NCBI RefSeq assembly: GCF_000300005.1
Contig: NC_018691.1
Coordinates: forward strand, 682,001-746,000
Direction: 5' to 3'
From: Alloalcanivorax dieselolei B5
GTDB taxonomy: Bacteria > Pseudomonadota > Gammaproteobacteria > Pseudomonadales > Alcanivoracaceae
Length of the DNA stretch: 64,000 nt
Made by a program: the position numbers and the translations under genes. Positions 39,235-47,122 of this stretch are shown here, in pieces (the first letter of the stretch is position 1; every line of letters starts with the position of its first letter). A model generated the notes under the pieces. The model was not told the DNA's origin. It did not search any database and saw only the letters and a list, made by a program, of their open reading frames with translations.

Positions 39235-41619
39235 ATGCCTTTTCCTGACTTTTCCCTTCGCTATAGGGGCGGTTTATCCGCCGCTTGCGTACTATCCGCC
39301 GCGGTCGCTCTGAGCGCCTGTGGCGGGAGTTCCTCCTCCAACCGATCCTCGGTTTCCTACAACGCCACCATCGAACGGACCACTCAGGGTATCCCCCACA
39401 TCACCGCGGACGACTATCGTGGTCTCGGTTATGGCCACGGCTATGCCATTGCCGAGGACAATCTTTGTGTGCTGGCGGACGCTTATGTGACCTTCCGCGG
39501 AGAACGGTCACGGTATTTCGGTCCGGACGAACCGGCGGCGGTGATGGGGACTTTCGGTTCCCCGTCGAACCTGGAAGCGGATTTCTTCTTCCGGTTTGTT
39601 GTCAATGACCAGGCGGTCGAGGACTTCATGGCGGAGCAGCCGCGGGAGATGCGTGACCTGTCCGATGGCTTCGCCGTCGGCTACAACCGCTACCTGAATG
39701 AAATCCAAGCCGGCCAGCATACCGGTCGCCATGCCGATTGCCGTGACGCGGAATGGCTTGGCGAAATCGATGAAAAAGCCGTATTTCGTCGTCTGGTGGC
39801 GTTGAATCTGGCGGCCAGTTCCGCCAACTGGGTCGAGGAGATCACCGCCGCCATGCCACCTTCGGCGGCGCCGCAGCGTCTGCGTAACCCTTCCCTTGAA
39901 AGCGACGGCGGGATCAATCTGGATCCGGAGCGGTTCCAGCTTGGGCGCCAGTTCGGCATTGGCAGTAACACCTATGCCTTTGGTGGCGAAGCCACCCAGA
40001 ATGGCCGCTCGCTCAACTTCGGTAACCCCCATTGGTATCTGGAAGGCGTGGATCGCTTTTATCAGATGCACATGACCTTGCCGGGCAAGCTCGATGTGGC
40101 CGGGGTTTCCATCATCGGCGCGCCCATGGTGCTGTTGGGTTTCAACAACAATGTGTCCTGGTCGCATACGGTTTCCACCGCGCGGCGGTTCACGCTTTAT
40201 CGCCTCGCTTTGAAGGACGGCGACCCGACCACCTACATCAAGGATGGCGCGGAACAGCCCCTGCAAGAGGAAACCATCACCGTTCAGGTGCTGCAGGAGG
40301 ACGGTTCTCTGGCGCCGGTGTCCCGCACGCTTTATCGTTCCGAATATGGGCCGATGATCAATCTGTCATCCCTGCATCCAGCGCTGGCCTGGGACACCAA
40401 TCAGGCGTTCACATTGCGCGACGTGAACCTGGAAAACACCCGTTCCTTCAAGAACTTCTTCGCCTTCGGCCATGCCGGTTCGCTGGACGAGTTTGTGGCC
40501 AGCATCAAGCAGTACGTGGGCATTCCCTGGGTGAATACCTCCGCCATTGGCCGCGACGATGAGCGTGCGCTGTATTCCGATATCACCGCGGTGCCCAACG
40601 TACCGGACAGCATGTTGGCGGGCTGTCTGGTGCCGACCCTGGGACCGGTCATCCTGCAGGCGGTACCCGGTCTGCCATTATTGGACGGCAGCCGTTCCGA
40701 GTGTGACTGGAAAACCGACTCGGATTCCGTCGCGCCGGGGACTTTTGGTCCGGCCAACCTGCCGGTACTGCTGACCACGGATTACATCGCCAACATGAAC
40801 GACAGCTACTGGCTGAGTAATCCGGACCAGCCGCTGACCGGTTACGCCGGCATCATGGGTCAGGAAGACTATGAGCAAAGTCTGCGTACCCGTATGGGGC
40901 ACATGATGGTGGAAGACCGCAAGGTGGGCACCGATGGCCTCGGCACGGCCGGCGCCAGCAGTGAGACGGTTCGGGAGATGGTGCTGAACAGCCGCAACCT
41001 GAGCGCGGAGTTGCTCAAGGATGACGTTTTGTCCACGGTGTGCGGGACCGCCAGCGGTAACGAGGAGACCGCCTGTGACGTGCTGACCGTCTGGGACAAC
41101 ACCGGCAACCTGGATGCCGCTGGTGTTCACATCTGGAGCGCGTTCTGGCTCAAGATCCGCAACCAGGACGATCTTTATGCCACCCCGTTCAACCCGGAAG
41201 ATCCGGTGCACACGCCCAATGGTCTGAATACCGGTAACGCCGATGTGGTCGCGGCGGTGGATGCCGCTTTCTCCGAAGCCGTACAGGAAGTGGTGGATTC
41301 TGGCGTGCCTCTGGGCGCCACCGTCGCGGACTGGCAGAAGTACGCCAAGGCCGGCACCGACATCCCGCAGTATGGCGGTGAGGGTTATGAAGGCTACTTC
41401 ACGGTGCTGCGCAACACCTATATGCATGTGGTGGATTTCCCGGAAGGCGAGCCGGTGCGGGCCTACACCATGCTCACCCATGCGGTGACCACGGATCCGG
41501 CCAGCCCGTATTACAGCGAGGCCACCGAGGATTATTCAGAGAAGAAGTGGCTCGAGTTCCCGTTCACCGAGGAACAGATCAGGCAACAGAGTATCTCCAT
41601 CACCGAACTGAGCCAGTAA
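39235..41619 (+). CDS. Penicillin-acylase-family amidohydrolase lipoprotein
   Basis: A 794-residue Ntn hydrolase of the penicillin acylase/acyl-homoserine-lactone acylase (PvdQ/QuiP) family. It is made as a precursor that cuts itself before a serine. Ser244 in GIGSNTYAFGG is the expected new N-terminal nucleophile (family GSNxW/Y pattern). The N-terminal signal ends in the lipobox LSAC, so the protein is probably a lipid-anchored periplasmic enzyme, unusual for a family usually exported as soluble protein. It may remove acyl chains from signals, siderophore precursors or other amides. The upstream AraC gene and repeats suggest induced expression. Substrate unknown. Confidence 0.85.
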   Translation: MPFPDFSLRYRGGLSAACVLSAAVALSACGGSSSSNRSSVSYNATIERTTQGIPHITADDYRGLGYGHGYAIAEDNLCVLADAYVTFRGERSRYFGPDEPAAVMGTFGSPSNLEADFFFRFVVNDQAVEDFMAEQPREMRDLSDGFAVGYNRYLNEIQAGQHTGRHADCRDAEWLGEIDEKAVFRRLVALNLAASSANWVEEITAAMPPSAAPQRLRNPSLESDGGINLDPERFQLGRQFGIGSNTYAFGGEATQNGRSLNFGNPHWYLEGVDRFYQMHMTLPGKLDVAGVSIIGAPMVLLGFNNNVSWSHTVSTARRFTLYRLALKDGDPTTYIKDGAEQPLQEETITVQVLQEDGSLAPVSRTLYRSEYGPMINLSSLHPALAWDTNQAFTLRDVNLENTRSFKNFFAFGHAGSLDEFVASIKQYVGIPWVNTSAIGRDDERALYSDITAVPNVPDSMLAGCLVPTLGPVILQAVPGLPLLDGSRSECDWKTDSDSVAPGTFGPANLPVLLTTDYIANMNDSYWLSNPDQPLTGYAGIMGQEDYEQSLRTRMGHMMVEDRKVGTDGLGTAGASSETVREMVLNSRNLSAELLKDDVLSTVCGTASGNEETACDVLTVWDNTGNLDAAGVHIWSAFWLKIRNQDDLYATPFNPEDPVHTPNGLNTGNADVVAAVDAAFSEAVQEVVDSGVPLGATVADWQKYAKAGTDIPQYGGEGYEGYFTVLRNTYMHVVDFPEGEPVRAYTMLTHAVTTDPASPYYSEATEDYSEKKWLEFPFTEEQIRQQSISITELSQ

Positions 41620-41627
41620 AACGCGGC

Positions 41628-41654
41628 GGCGCGGACGGATCGACCGTCCGCGCC
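41628..41654 (+). terminator. Hairpin after the acylase gene
   Basis: GGCGCGGACGG (41628-41638) and CCGTCCGCGCC (41644-41654) form a perfect 11-bp stem with loop ATCGA, 9 bp past the stop codon. No T-tract follows, so it may be Rho-assisted or protect the mRNA end. Confidence 0.5.
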
Positions 41655-41889
41655 TCGCTGCCTCCCGCCATCGAGGGCACGGGGCTGTACGTGGGCGTTC
41701 CCGCAAAGGCGTAACGCCGATCAGCGTCCCTGATGGTGGGCAATCGTGTTTCCCTCTGAATGAGATGAAGTAAAAAAACGGTCGCGCCGTCCGCGTCCCG
41801 CGCTTCCTGGTGGGGGCTTTGATAGACTTGGTCAATAATTCGGATTGGGTGAATGATCCGATCGGGAATCGCGGCAAGAGGAACTCGGC

Positions 41890-42318
41890 TTGGACGTATT
41901 GAATGAGCTGTCCCAGGCTCTGGACGGCGTATTGATCCGCTTGCGCCGGGAGTTGCGCGACGGGTTGCGTCGCGAGGGAATCCGCTTGCCACCGCCGGCG
42001 GTGCAGGTGCTGTTGCTGCTGCAGCGGCGCGGGGCGATGGGGATGCGCGATGTGGCGGTTTGCTCCGGCAGGGACAAGGGGCAATTGACCAGGTTGGTAA
42101 CCGCTTTGGTGGACGCGGGATTGGTGGAACGCCAGGTCAATGATCTGGATCGCCGTGCCGCCAGGGTCTCGCTGACCGCCAAGGGCTTGAGCACCGCCTC
42201 CCTCTGCGCCCGCATTGAGCGGCGTGCGTTGCACCATCTCTGTGAGCCGTTATCCGCTTCCGATCAGGCCTCCCTGACGCGGTTACTGCGCCGTTGTCTG
42301 CAGGATGACGAAGGCTGA
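41890..42318 (+). CDS. MarR-family transcriptional regulator
   Basis: A 142-residue winged-helix repressor. The DNA-binding core reads MGMRDVAVCSGRDKGQLTRLVTALVDAGLVERQVNDLDRRAARVSLTAKG, with the DxRxxR-type wing found in MarR proteins. The start is TTG at 41890 behind AAGAGGAA, and no suitable ATG lies nearby. The alpha/beta hydrolase gene follows on the same strand after 130 bp and could be co-regulated. Effector unknown. Confidence 0.82.
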   Translation: MDVLNELSQALDGVLIRLRRELRDGLRREGIRLPPPAVQVLLLLQRRGAMGMRDVAVCSGRDKGQLTRLVTALVDAGLVERQVNDLDRRAARVSLTAKGLSTASLCARIERRALHHLCEPLSASDQASLTRLLRRCLQDDEG

Positions 42319-42448
42319 ATGTCATGCCGGCGGGGCCAAACCGTGGGGGACGTCTTGTTGACCTTCCCGGCCTTGCTTAACCTTTAATCCGTTATCGCGT
42401 CGGCGCCCGTCAGGAGCGGGCGGACAGCCACAGGTGAGGAGCGTCCAG

Positions 42449-43411
42449 GTGTCATCCGGAATCATCAAAAGCAATGGTATGGAGCTGTACTACGATGCCC
42501 GCGGGCCCGAGGACGGCGAGCCGATCCTGTTCATCATGGGATTATCCGCCCAGTGGGTGTTCTGGCCGGAGGCGCTGCTGGATGATCTGGCGCGCCGCGG
42601 TTACCGGGTGATCGCTTTTGATAACCGGGACGCGGGCATGTCCACCGCCATTCGTGCGCCGATCCGGCAGGGACCGGTGGGCGCGATGGCGCGCTACATG
42701 CTGGGGATGCCGGTGGCGGCGCCGTACACCCTGGTGGATATGGTGGCGGATACCGTGGGCCTGCTGGACGCACTCGGAATTGCCAAGGCGCATTTGGTGG
42801 GCGCTTCCATGGGCGGCATGATCGCGCAACTGACCGCGGCAACCCAGGTCAGCCGGGTGCTCAGTCTTACCTCGATCATGTCCAGCAACAACAGCCCGTT
42901 CCTGCCGCCACCGAAACCGGCGGCGCTGAAAACCCTGGTGGCGCCCAAGGTGCAGGTGGAAACACTGGATCAGTATCTGGCGTTTGGCCGTGACATGATG
43001 AGCAGGATCGGCGGCACCCTGCCGCAGGATCAGGAGGATCTGGAGCGGGCGTTCCGGCAGAGCTGGGAACGCGGCTTGAATCCGCGCGGTATCCGTAATC
43101 AATTCATGGCCATTCTCGCCACCGGCAGCCTCAATCGGTATTTGCGCCGGGTCCGCTGCCCGGCGCAGATCATTCACGGTGGCAGTGATCCATTGATCCG
43201 TCCCGCCGGCGGCAAGGCCTCGGCCAAGGCGATTCCCGGCGCCCGTCTGGCGATTCTGGAAGGGATGGGCCATGACCTGCCCCCCGCCGTGTTGCCGCGT
43301 GTCGGGGAGCTGATTGCCGCCACCGCGCAGCGCGCCGGGGCGTCACGCCCGTTGGGTGGGGAAGGTGAGCACCTGGCGGATGTCGCGATATCCGTGGATG
43401 GCCATCAATAG
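42449..43411 (+). CDS. Alpha/beta hydrolase
   Basis: A 320-residue alpha/beta-hydrolase. The oxyanion region is LFIMGLSAQWVFWPEALLDDLARRG, the nucleophile elbow is LVGASMGGMIAQ, and the late catalytic His is in LEGMGHDLPPA. Resembles the aclacinomycin-methylesterase RdmC/3-oxoadipate enol-lactonase-like group. GTG at 42449 is chosen because GAGGAG sits 7 bp ahead; an alternative GTG at 42434 would add five residues. Its last 69 bp overlap epmA on the opposite strand, and the tail beyond the final helix (GGEGEHLADVAISVDGHQ) is encoded in that overlap. Confidence 0.85.
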   Translation: MSSGIIKSNGMELYYDARGPEDGEPILFIMGLSAQWVFWPEALLDDLARRGYRVIAFDNRDAGMSTAIRAPIRQGPVGAMARYMLGMPVAAPYTLVDMVADTVGLLDALGIAKAHLVGASMGGMIAQLTAATQVSRVLSLTSIMSSNNSPFLPPPKPAALKTLVAPKVQVETLDQYLAFGRDMMSRIGGTLPQDQEDLERAFRQSWERGLNPRGIRNQFMAILATGSLNRYLRRVRCPAQIIHGGSDPLIRPAGGKASAKAIPGARLAILEGMGHDLPPAVLPRVGELIAATAQRAGASRPLGGEGEHLADVAISVDGHQ

Positions 43412-44281
43412 CCGTTCGACCCCCATGGCCACGCCACTGCAGGGCGGCAGGCCAGCTTGCAAGGCGGCCAGAAGATGCGGGTCCGGTGCCATGGCGCGGT
43501 CACCGTGCCCGGCACGCTCTTGGTTGTCGGCGGCGAAGCGCCGGGCCTGCTCGCCGGCGTCGGTCAATTCCTGATAGCCGTTGGCCAGTTCCAGGCCGCC
43601 GTGGTAAATCTCGAAGCGCCGTGCCACCGGCACACCGTCCTCATCTTCCCGCACCTGAGCCAGCGCCGCCGCCCAAGCGGGGAAGTCGGTGACCACGGTG
43701 AGCGTGGTCGGATCCAGCGCGGTTTCCACTCGTGTCGCCATCAGGAAGTCCACCGACTGACGGTGATCCAGACCTGGCGGCGCGCCGGCCTCGACGGCGG
43801 CGGCCACCAGCGCCGCTGGCGGGCAGGTCAGCGGATCCAGCCCGGTGACCTCGGCGAACAGGCGCCGGAAGGGGCGGATCACATTGGGCCGCCGGAGCCA
43901 CTGACCCAACAGCGCCAGACATTCGTCGATCAGTTGTTCCAGGGAGAAACCGGGCCGATACCACTCCAGCATGGTGAATTCCGGATTGTGGCGCGGGCCG
44001 GACTCACCGTGGCGGAACACCCGGGACAGCTGATAGATCGGGCCGCTGCCGGCGGCCAGCAGCCGCTTCATGTGGTACTCCGGCGAGCTTTGCAGCCAGC
44101 CGTAGCCGGGCACTTCGATGCAGTGGATGTGCGGGTCAGTGACGCCATGAGCGGCCAGTGCCGGGGTTTCCACCTCCAGCACGCCATGGGCATCAAAAAA
44201 AGCGCGCACCGCTTGAAGCAGGGCGGCACGCGCTTTCATGGCCTCCGGGGAGGCGGCGGGTTGCCAGATCCGGGGCGGCAT
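43343..44281 (-). CDS. epmA: EF-P lysine--lysyltransferase
   Basis: EpmA (GenX/PoxA/YjeA) is a truncated class II lysyl-tRNA-synthetase paralogue that attaches (R)-beta-lysine to EF-P. The 312-residue protein lacks the anticodon-binding domain. Motif 2 reads FRHGESGPRHNPEFTMLEWYRPG and motif 3 reads GVAMGVERLLMAIHG. It lies 34 bp downstream of efp on the same strand, with epmB divergent from efp, so the full modification pathway is in one locus. The 3' end overlaps the alpha/beta hydrolase gene by 69 bp. Confidence 0.95.
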   Translation of the reverse strand: MPPRIWQPAASPEAMKARAALLQAVRAFFDAHGVLEVETPALAAHGVTDPHIHCIEVPGYGWLQSSPEYHMKRLLAAGSGPIYQLSRVFRHGESGPRHNPEFTMLEWYRPGFSLEQLIDECLALLGQWLRRPNVIRPFRRLFAEVTGLDPLTCPPAALVAAAVEAGAPPGLDHRQSVDFLMATRVETALDPTTLTVVTDFPAWAAALAQVREDEDGVPVARRFEIYHGGLELANGYQELTDAGEQARRFAADNQERAGHGDRAMAPDPHLLAALQAGLPPCSGVAMGVERLLMAIHGYRDIRQVLTFPTQRA

Positions 44282-44315
44282 GGTTATCCGGCGTCAGGAC
44301 ACGGCCAGGCGGGGC

Positions 44316-44885
44316 TCAGCCTTTGATCCGGCCGACGTATTCGCCGGTCCGGGTGTCCACCTTGACCACCTCGCCCACCTGTACGAACAGCGGTACCCGG
44401 ACCACCGCGCCGGTGGTGAGGGTGGCGGGCTTGCCGCCGGTACCGGCGGTGTCGCCTTTCAGGCCGGGATCGGTTTCCACGATTTCCAGTTCGACGAAGT
44501 TGGGCGCGGACACCGACAGCGGCTCACCGTTGTACAGGGTGATTTCGCACAGGTCTTCTTCCTTCAGCCACTGCTTGGCGTCGCCCACGGCGGCGGCATC
44601 GGCGGCTTTCTGTTCGAAGTTCTGCGGATCCATGAAGTGCCAGAATTCGCCATCGCTGTAGAGATACTGCATCTCCACGTCCATGACGTCGGCGCCTTCC
44701 AGGCTGTCCCCGGACTTGAAGGTCCTTTCCCAGACCTTGCCGGATTTCAGGTTGCGCAGTTTGACCCGGTTGAATGCCTGGCCCTTGCCGGGCTTGACGA
44801 ACTCGTTCTCGATGATGGAACAGGGGTCCCCATCAAGCATCACTTTCAAGCCGGACTTGAATTCACTGGTAGAATAGTTGGCCAT
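44316..44885 (-). CDS. efp: Elongation factor P
   Basis: EF-P relieves ribosome stalling at proline runs. The protein has 189 residues (E. coli 188). Lys34 in [11 protein letters not shown] is the site of beta-lysylation, consistent with the presence of epmA and epmB on either side. The ATG at 44885 gives the typical [14 protein letters not shown] start; the frame is open to 44939, but that extension would overlap epmB. Only 31 bp separate its start from the divergent epmB. Confidence 0.97.
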   Translation of the reverse strand: MANYSTSEFKSGLKVMLDGDPCSIIENEFVKPGKGQAFNRVKLRNLKSGKVWERTFKSGDSLEGADVMDVEMQYLYSDGEFWHFMDPQNFEQKAADAAAVGDAKQWLKEEDLCEITLYNGEPLSVSAPNFVELEIVETDPGLKGDTAGTGGKPATLTTGAVVRVPLFVQVGEVVKVDTRTGEYVGRIKG

Positions 44886-44916
44886 AAACCCTTTCCGTTG
44901 ATTCAGGAATCTTTCG

Positions 44917-45945
44917 ATGGCGTTACAAAGGTTGGCCATGATAACGCAGGAGGCCGACGGTTGGCAGGTGCCAGAGTGGCGTCGGCAGCAGGCGGACCTG
45001 GTTACCGACCTGGACCAACTCTGCGAGCTGCTGGAACTGGACCGTGCCGAACTGGCCGACGGGGCCGACCCGGACAGTGATTTTCCCCTGCGGGTGCCAC
45101 GGGCCTATCTGGACCGGATCGAAAAGGGCAACCCCGCGGACCCGCTGCTGCGGCAGGTGCTCGCGCACCGGGATGAACGCCGGGAGGTGCCCGGTTACGG
45201 GCCGGATCCGCTGGATGAGAGTGTACATACGCCGGTGCCGGGGGTGCTGCACAAGTACCACGGGCGTGCCTTGCTGGTGGTGACCGGCGCCTGCGCGGTG
45301 CATTGCCGCTATTGTTTTCGCCGCCATTTTCCCTATCAGACCCATCTCAGCGGCGGACGCTGGCGGGCGGCACTGGACTGGCTGGCGCGACGCGAGGACA
45401 TTCAGGAGGTGATTCTCAGTGGCGGGGACCCGCTGACCCTGAGTAACGGCCGGTTGCGGCAGTTGCTGGATGAACTGGCGGCCTTGCCGCATCTGCGCCG
45501 GCTGCGTGTGCATACGCGCACGCCGGTGGTGCTGCCGGCCCGGCTGGATCAGGAACTGATCGAGTTGCTGGCCCGGCCGCGCTGGCGCACCACCATGGTG
45601 TTTCATGCCAATCACGCCCGGGAGATTTCGCCACAGCTGGCGGTGGCCTGTGCCGGTCTTGGCGCGGCGGGGGTCACCCTGCTGAACCAGGCGGTGTTGC
45701 TGGCCGGCGTGAACGACAACAGCGATGCCCTGGTGGCCTTGTCCGAGGCGCTGCACGAGGCCCGTGTGCTGCCCTATTACCTGCATCAACTGGACGCGGT
45801 GGCTGGCGCGGCTCACTTCGCCGTGGATGACCAGCGGGCTCTGGCGCTGGTGCGGGAAATGCGCGGGCGCCTGCCGGGCTTCCTGGTGCCGCGGCTGGCG
45901 CGTGAAGAGCCCGGGGAGGACGCGAAAACCGTATTGGCGGGGTGA
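44917..45945 (+). CDS. epmB: EF-P-specific lysine 2,3-aminomutase
   Basis: EpmB (YjeK) is a radical-SAM enzyme that converts (S)-lysine to (R)-beta-lysine for EF-P modification. The 342-residue protein has the cluster cysteines Cys126, Cys130 and Cys133 in CAVHCRYC, followed by RRHFPY. The PLP lysine is expected near the C-terminus. It lacks the N-terminal extension of clostridial aminomutases. It diverges from efp with a 31-bp gap, so the two share a compact promoter region. Confidence 0.95.
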   Translation: MALQRLAMITQEADGWQVPEWRRQQADLVTDLDQLCELLELDRAELADGADPDSDFPLRVPRAYLDRIEKGNPADPLLRQVLAHRDERREVPGYGPDPLDESVHTPVPGVLHKYHGRALLVVTGACAVHCRYCFRRHFPYQTHLSGGRWRAALDWLARREDIQEVILSGGDPLTLSNGRLRQLLDELAALPHLRRLRVHTRTPVVLPARLDQELIELLARPRWRTTMVFHANHAREISPQLAVACAGLGAAGVTLLNQAVLLAGVNDNSDALVALSEALHEARVLPYYLHQLDAVAGAAHFAVDDQRALALVREMRGRLPGFLVPRLAREEPGEDAKTVLAG

Positions 45946-45998
45946 AGGGAATGCGGAGCGTGATTGATTTTACATTTTCTCTTTATTCAATTAAATTC

Positions 45999-46014
45999 TG
46001 TGACTTGTGTCACA
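45999..46014. promoter_or_regulatory. Perfect CRP/Vfr-type binding site
   Basis: TGTGACTTGTGTCACA matches the TGTGA-N6-TCACA consensus exactly and is flanked by AT-rich sequence (AAATTC on the left, AATAAT on the right). Its centre is about 85 bp upstream of the ATG at 46091, so it could activate the following gene and fimX. An imperfect hairpin (GGATTC.../...GAATC with flanking CCC/GGG) lies at about 46030-46070. Confidence 0.75.
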
Positions 46015-46090
46015 AATAATCATTGAATCGGCCCCCGGATTCTAAGGAACCTCCGAATCAAGGGCCCCGAATTATTGGGGAAGCACCGTC

Positions 46091-47029
46091 ATGGATGAGG
46101 TCATCTGGACCATACCGGCCGAGGAACGCGCGCCGGACCTGGATCGCTTGCCGTTCGCCAATCACCGCCCCCGCCGTCTGGCCGCCTGGCTGGCAACGTT
46201 GCCCATGGAGGAACCCCTGGAAAGCGCGGAGCGCTTGGCCGTGGTGCTTTCCGATCTCTGCCGCCTGCGGGCCGAGGCCCCGTTGCGGATGACTCTGCTG
46301 GAACTGTGCCGGCCGCGGGTCCGGCAATGCCGCCAGGCCCTGGACAGCTACCTGCTCAACCTGCCGTTGTCGCCACGGGGCGCCGATCTGGACACGCTGT
46401 ACCTGGGCGTGCGCCTGCATGATCGCCTGGCGCTGGGGTATCAGGGCGTGGCGCGTTCGGCTCTGGTGGGCCGGGGACTGCCGTCGCGGCAGGCGGCGGC
46501 CGTGGCATTGCAGCGAACCCTGGAGCAACTGGGGCACGCTCTGTTGCTGTATCTGCTGCTGCATCGCCCTCCCGAGCCGGGATTGTGGCGGCGCTTGCAC
46601 CGCCTCTACGCGGTAGCCGAGCATCAGGGGCTGGCGGCTGTGGCGGTGGACGACGTGGACTGGCCGGGACGGGAAACCTCGGTGGCGGTGACCTACGGCC
46701 GCCTGGTGTTGCTGGCCAGCGCTCAACCGGGGTCCTTGTCACGGTCGGCGGTGCTGGCGCTGTACCGGGCCGCCGCGCAATGGGCGCGCTGGCTGACTCT
46801 GGAGCCGCTGGAAGGGCAGGCTCTGTTCCGGGTGGACCTGGACTCCGACCGGCCGCCTTCCCGCGCCGATTCCGGCGGCGGCTTCAACACACGTTACTTC
46901 GACCCCCGGCCACTGGCCGCGGCCCTGACCCGGCGGGGCGAGGGGGAGACGCGGCGCTTGCATGATCATTTGCGTTGGGCCTGGGAGCCGGAGCCCGTGT
47001 CCAGGGCATCGACGCAGGATTGCGGCTGA
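46091..47029 (+). CDS. Hypothetical protein upstream of fimX
   Basis: A 312-residue, probably all-helical cytoplasmic protein (alternating Leu/Ala/Arg-rich helices, no signal peptide or transmembrane span) with a short C-terminal beta-like stretch (QALFRVDLDSDRPPS). I recognise no catalytic motif. It lies 93 bp ahead of the fimX-like gene on the same strand and behind the CRP/Vfr site, so a role in pilus or c-di-GMP signalling is a reasonable guess from context. A hypothetical gene also precedes fimX in Pseudomonas, as I recall; homology was not tested. Confidence 0.75.
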   Translation: MDEVIWTIPAEERAPDLDRLPFANHRPRRLAAWLATLPMEEPLESAERLAVVLSDLCRLRAEAPLRMTLLELCRPRVRQCRQALDSYLLNLPLSPRGADLDTLYLGVRLHDRLALGYQGVARSALVGRGLPSRQAAAVALQRTLEQLGHALLLYLLLHRPPEPGLWRRLHRLYAVAEHQGLAAVAVDDVDWPGRETSVAVTYGRLVLLASAQPGSLSRSAVLALYRAAAQWARWLTLEPLEGQALFRVDLDSDRPPSRADSGGGFNTRYFDPRPLAAALTRRGEGETRRLHDHLRWAWEPEPVSRASTQDCG

Positions 47030-47122
47030 TCCCTTTCCATACGATCGAAGTATCGTTTTGGAGAACCCGAAAGGGTCAGGCACAATAGCTTGTCTACGAA
47101 TAATGGATGAGTACCTGCGCCG

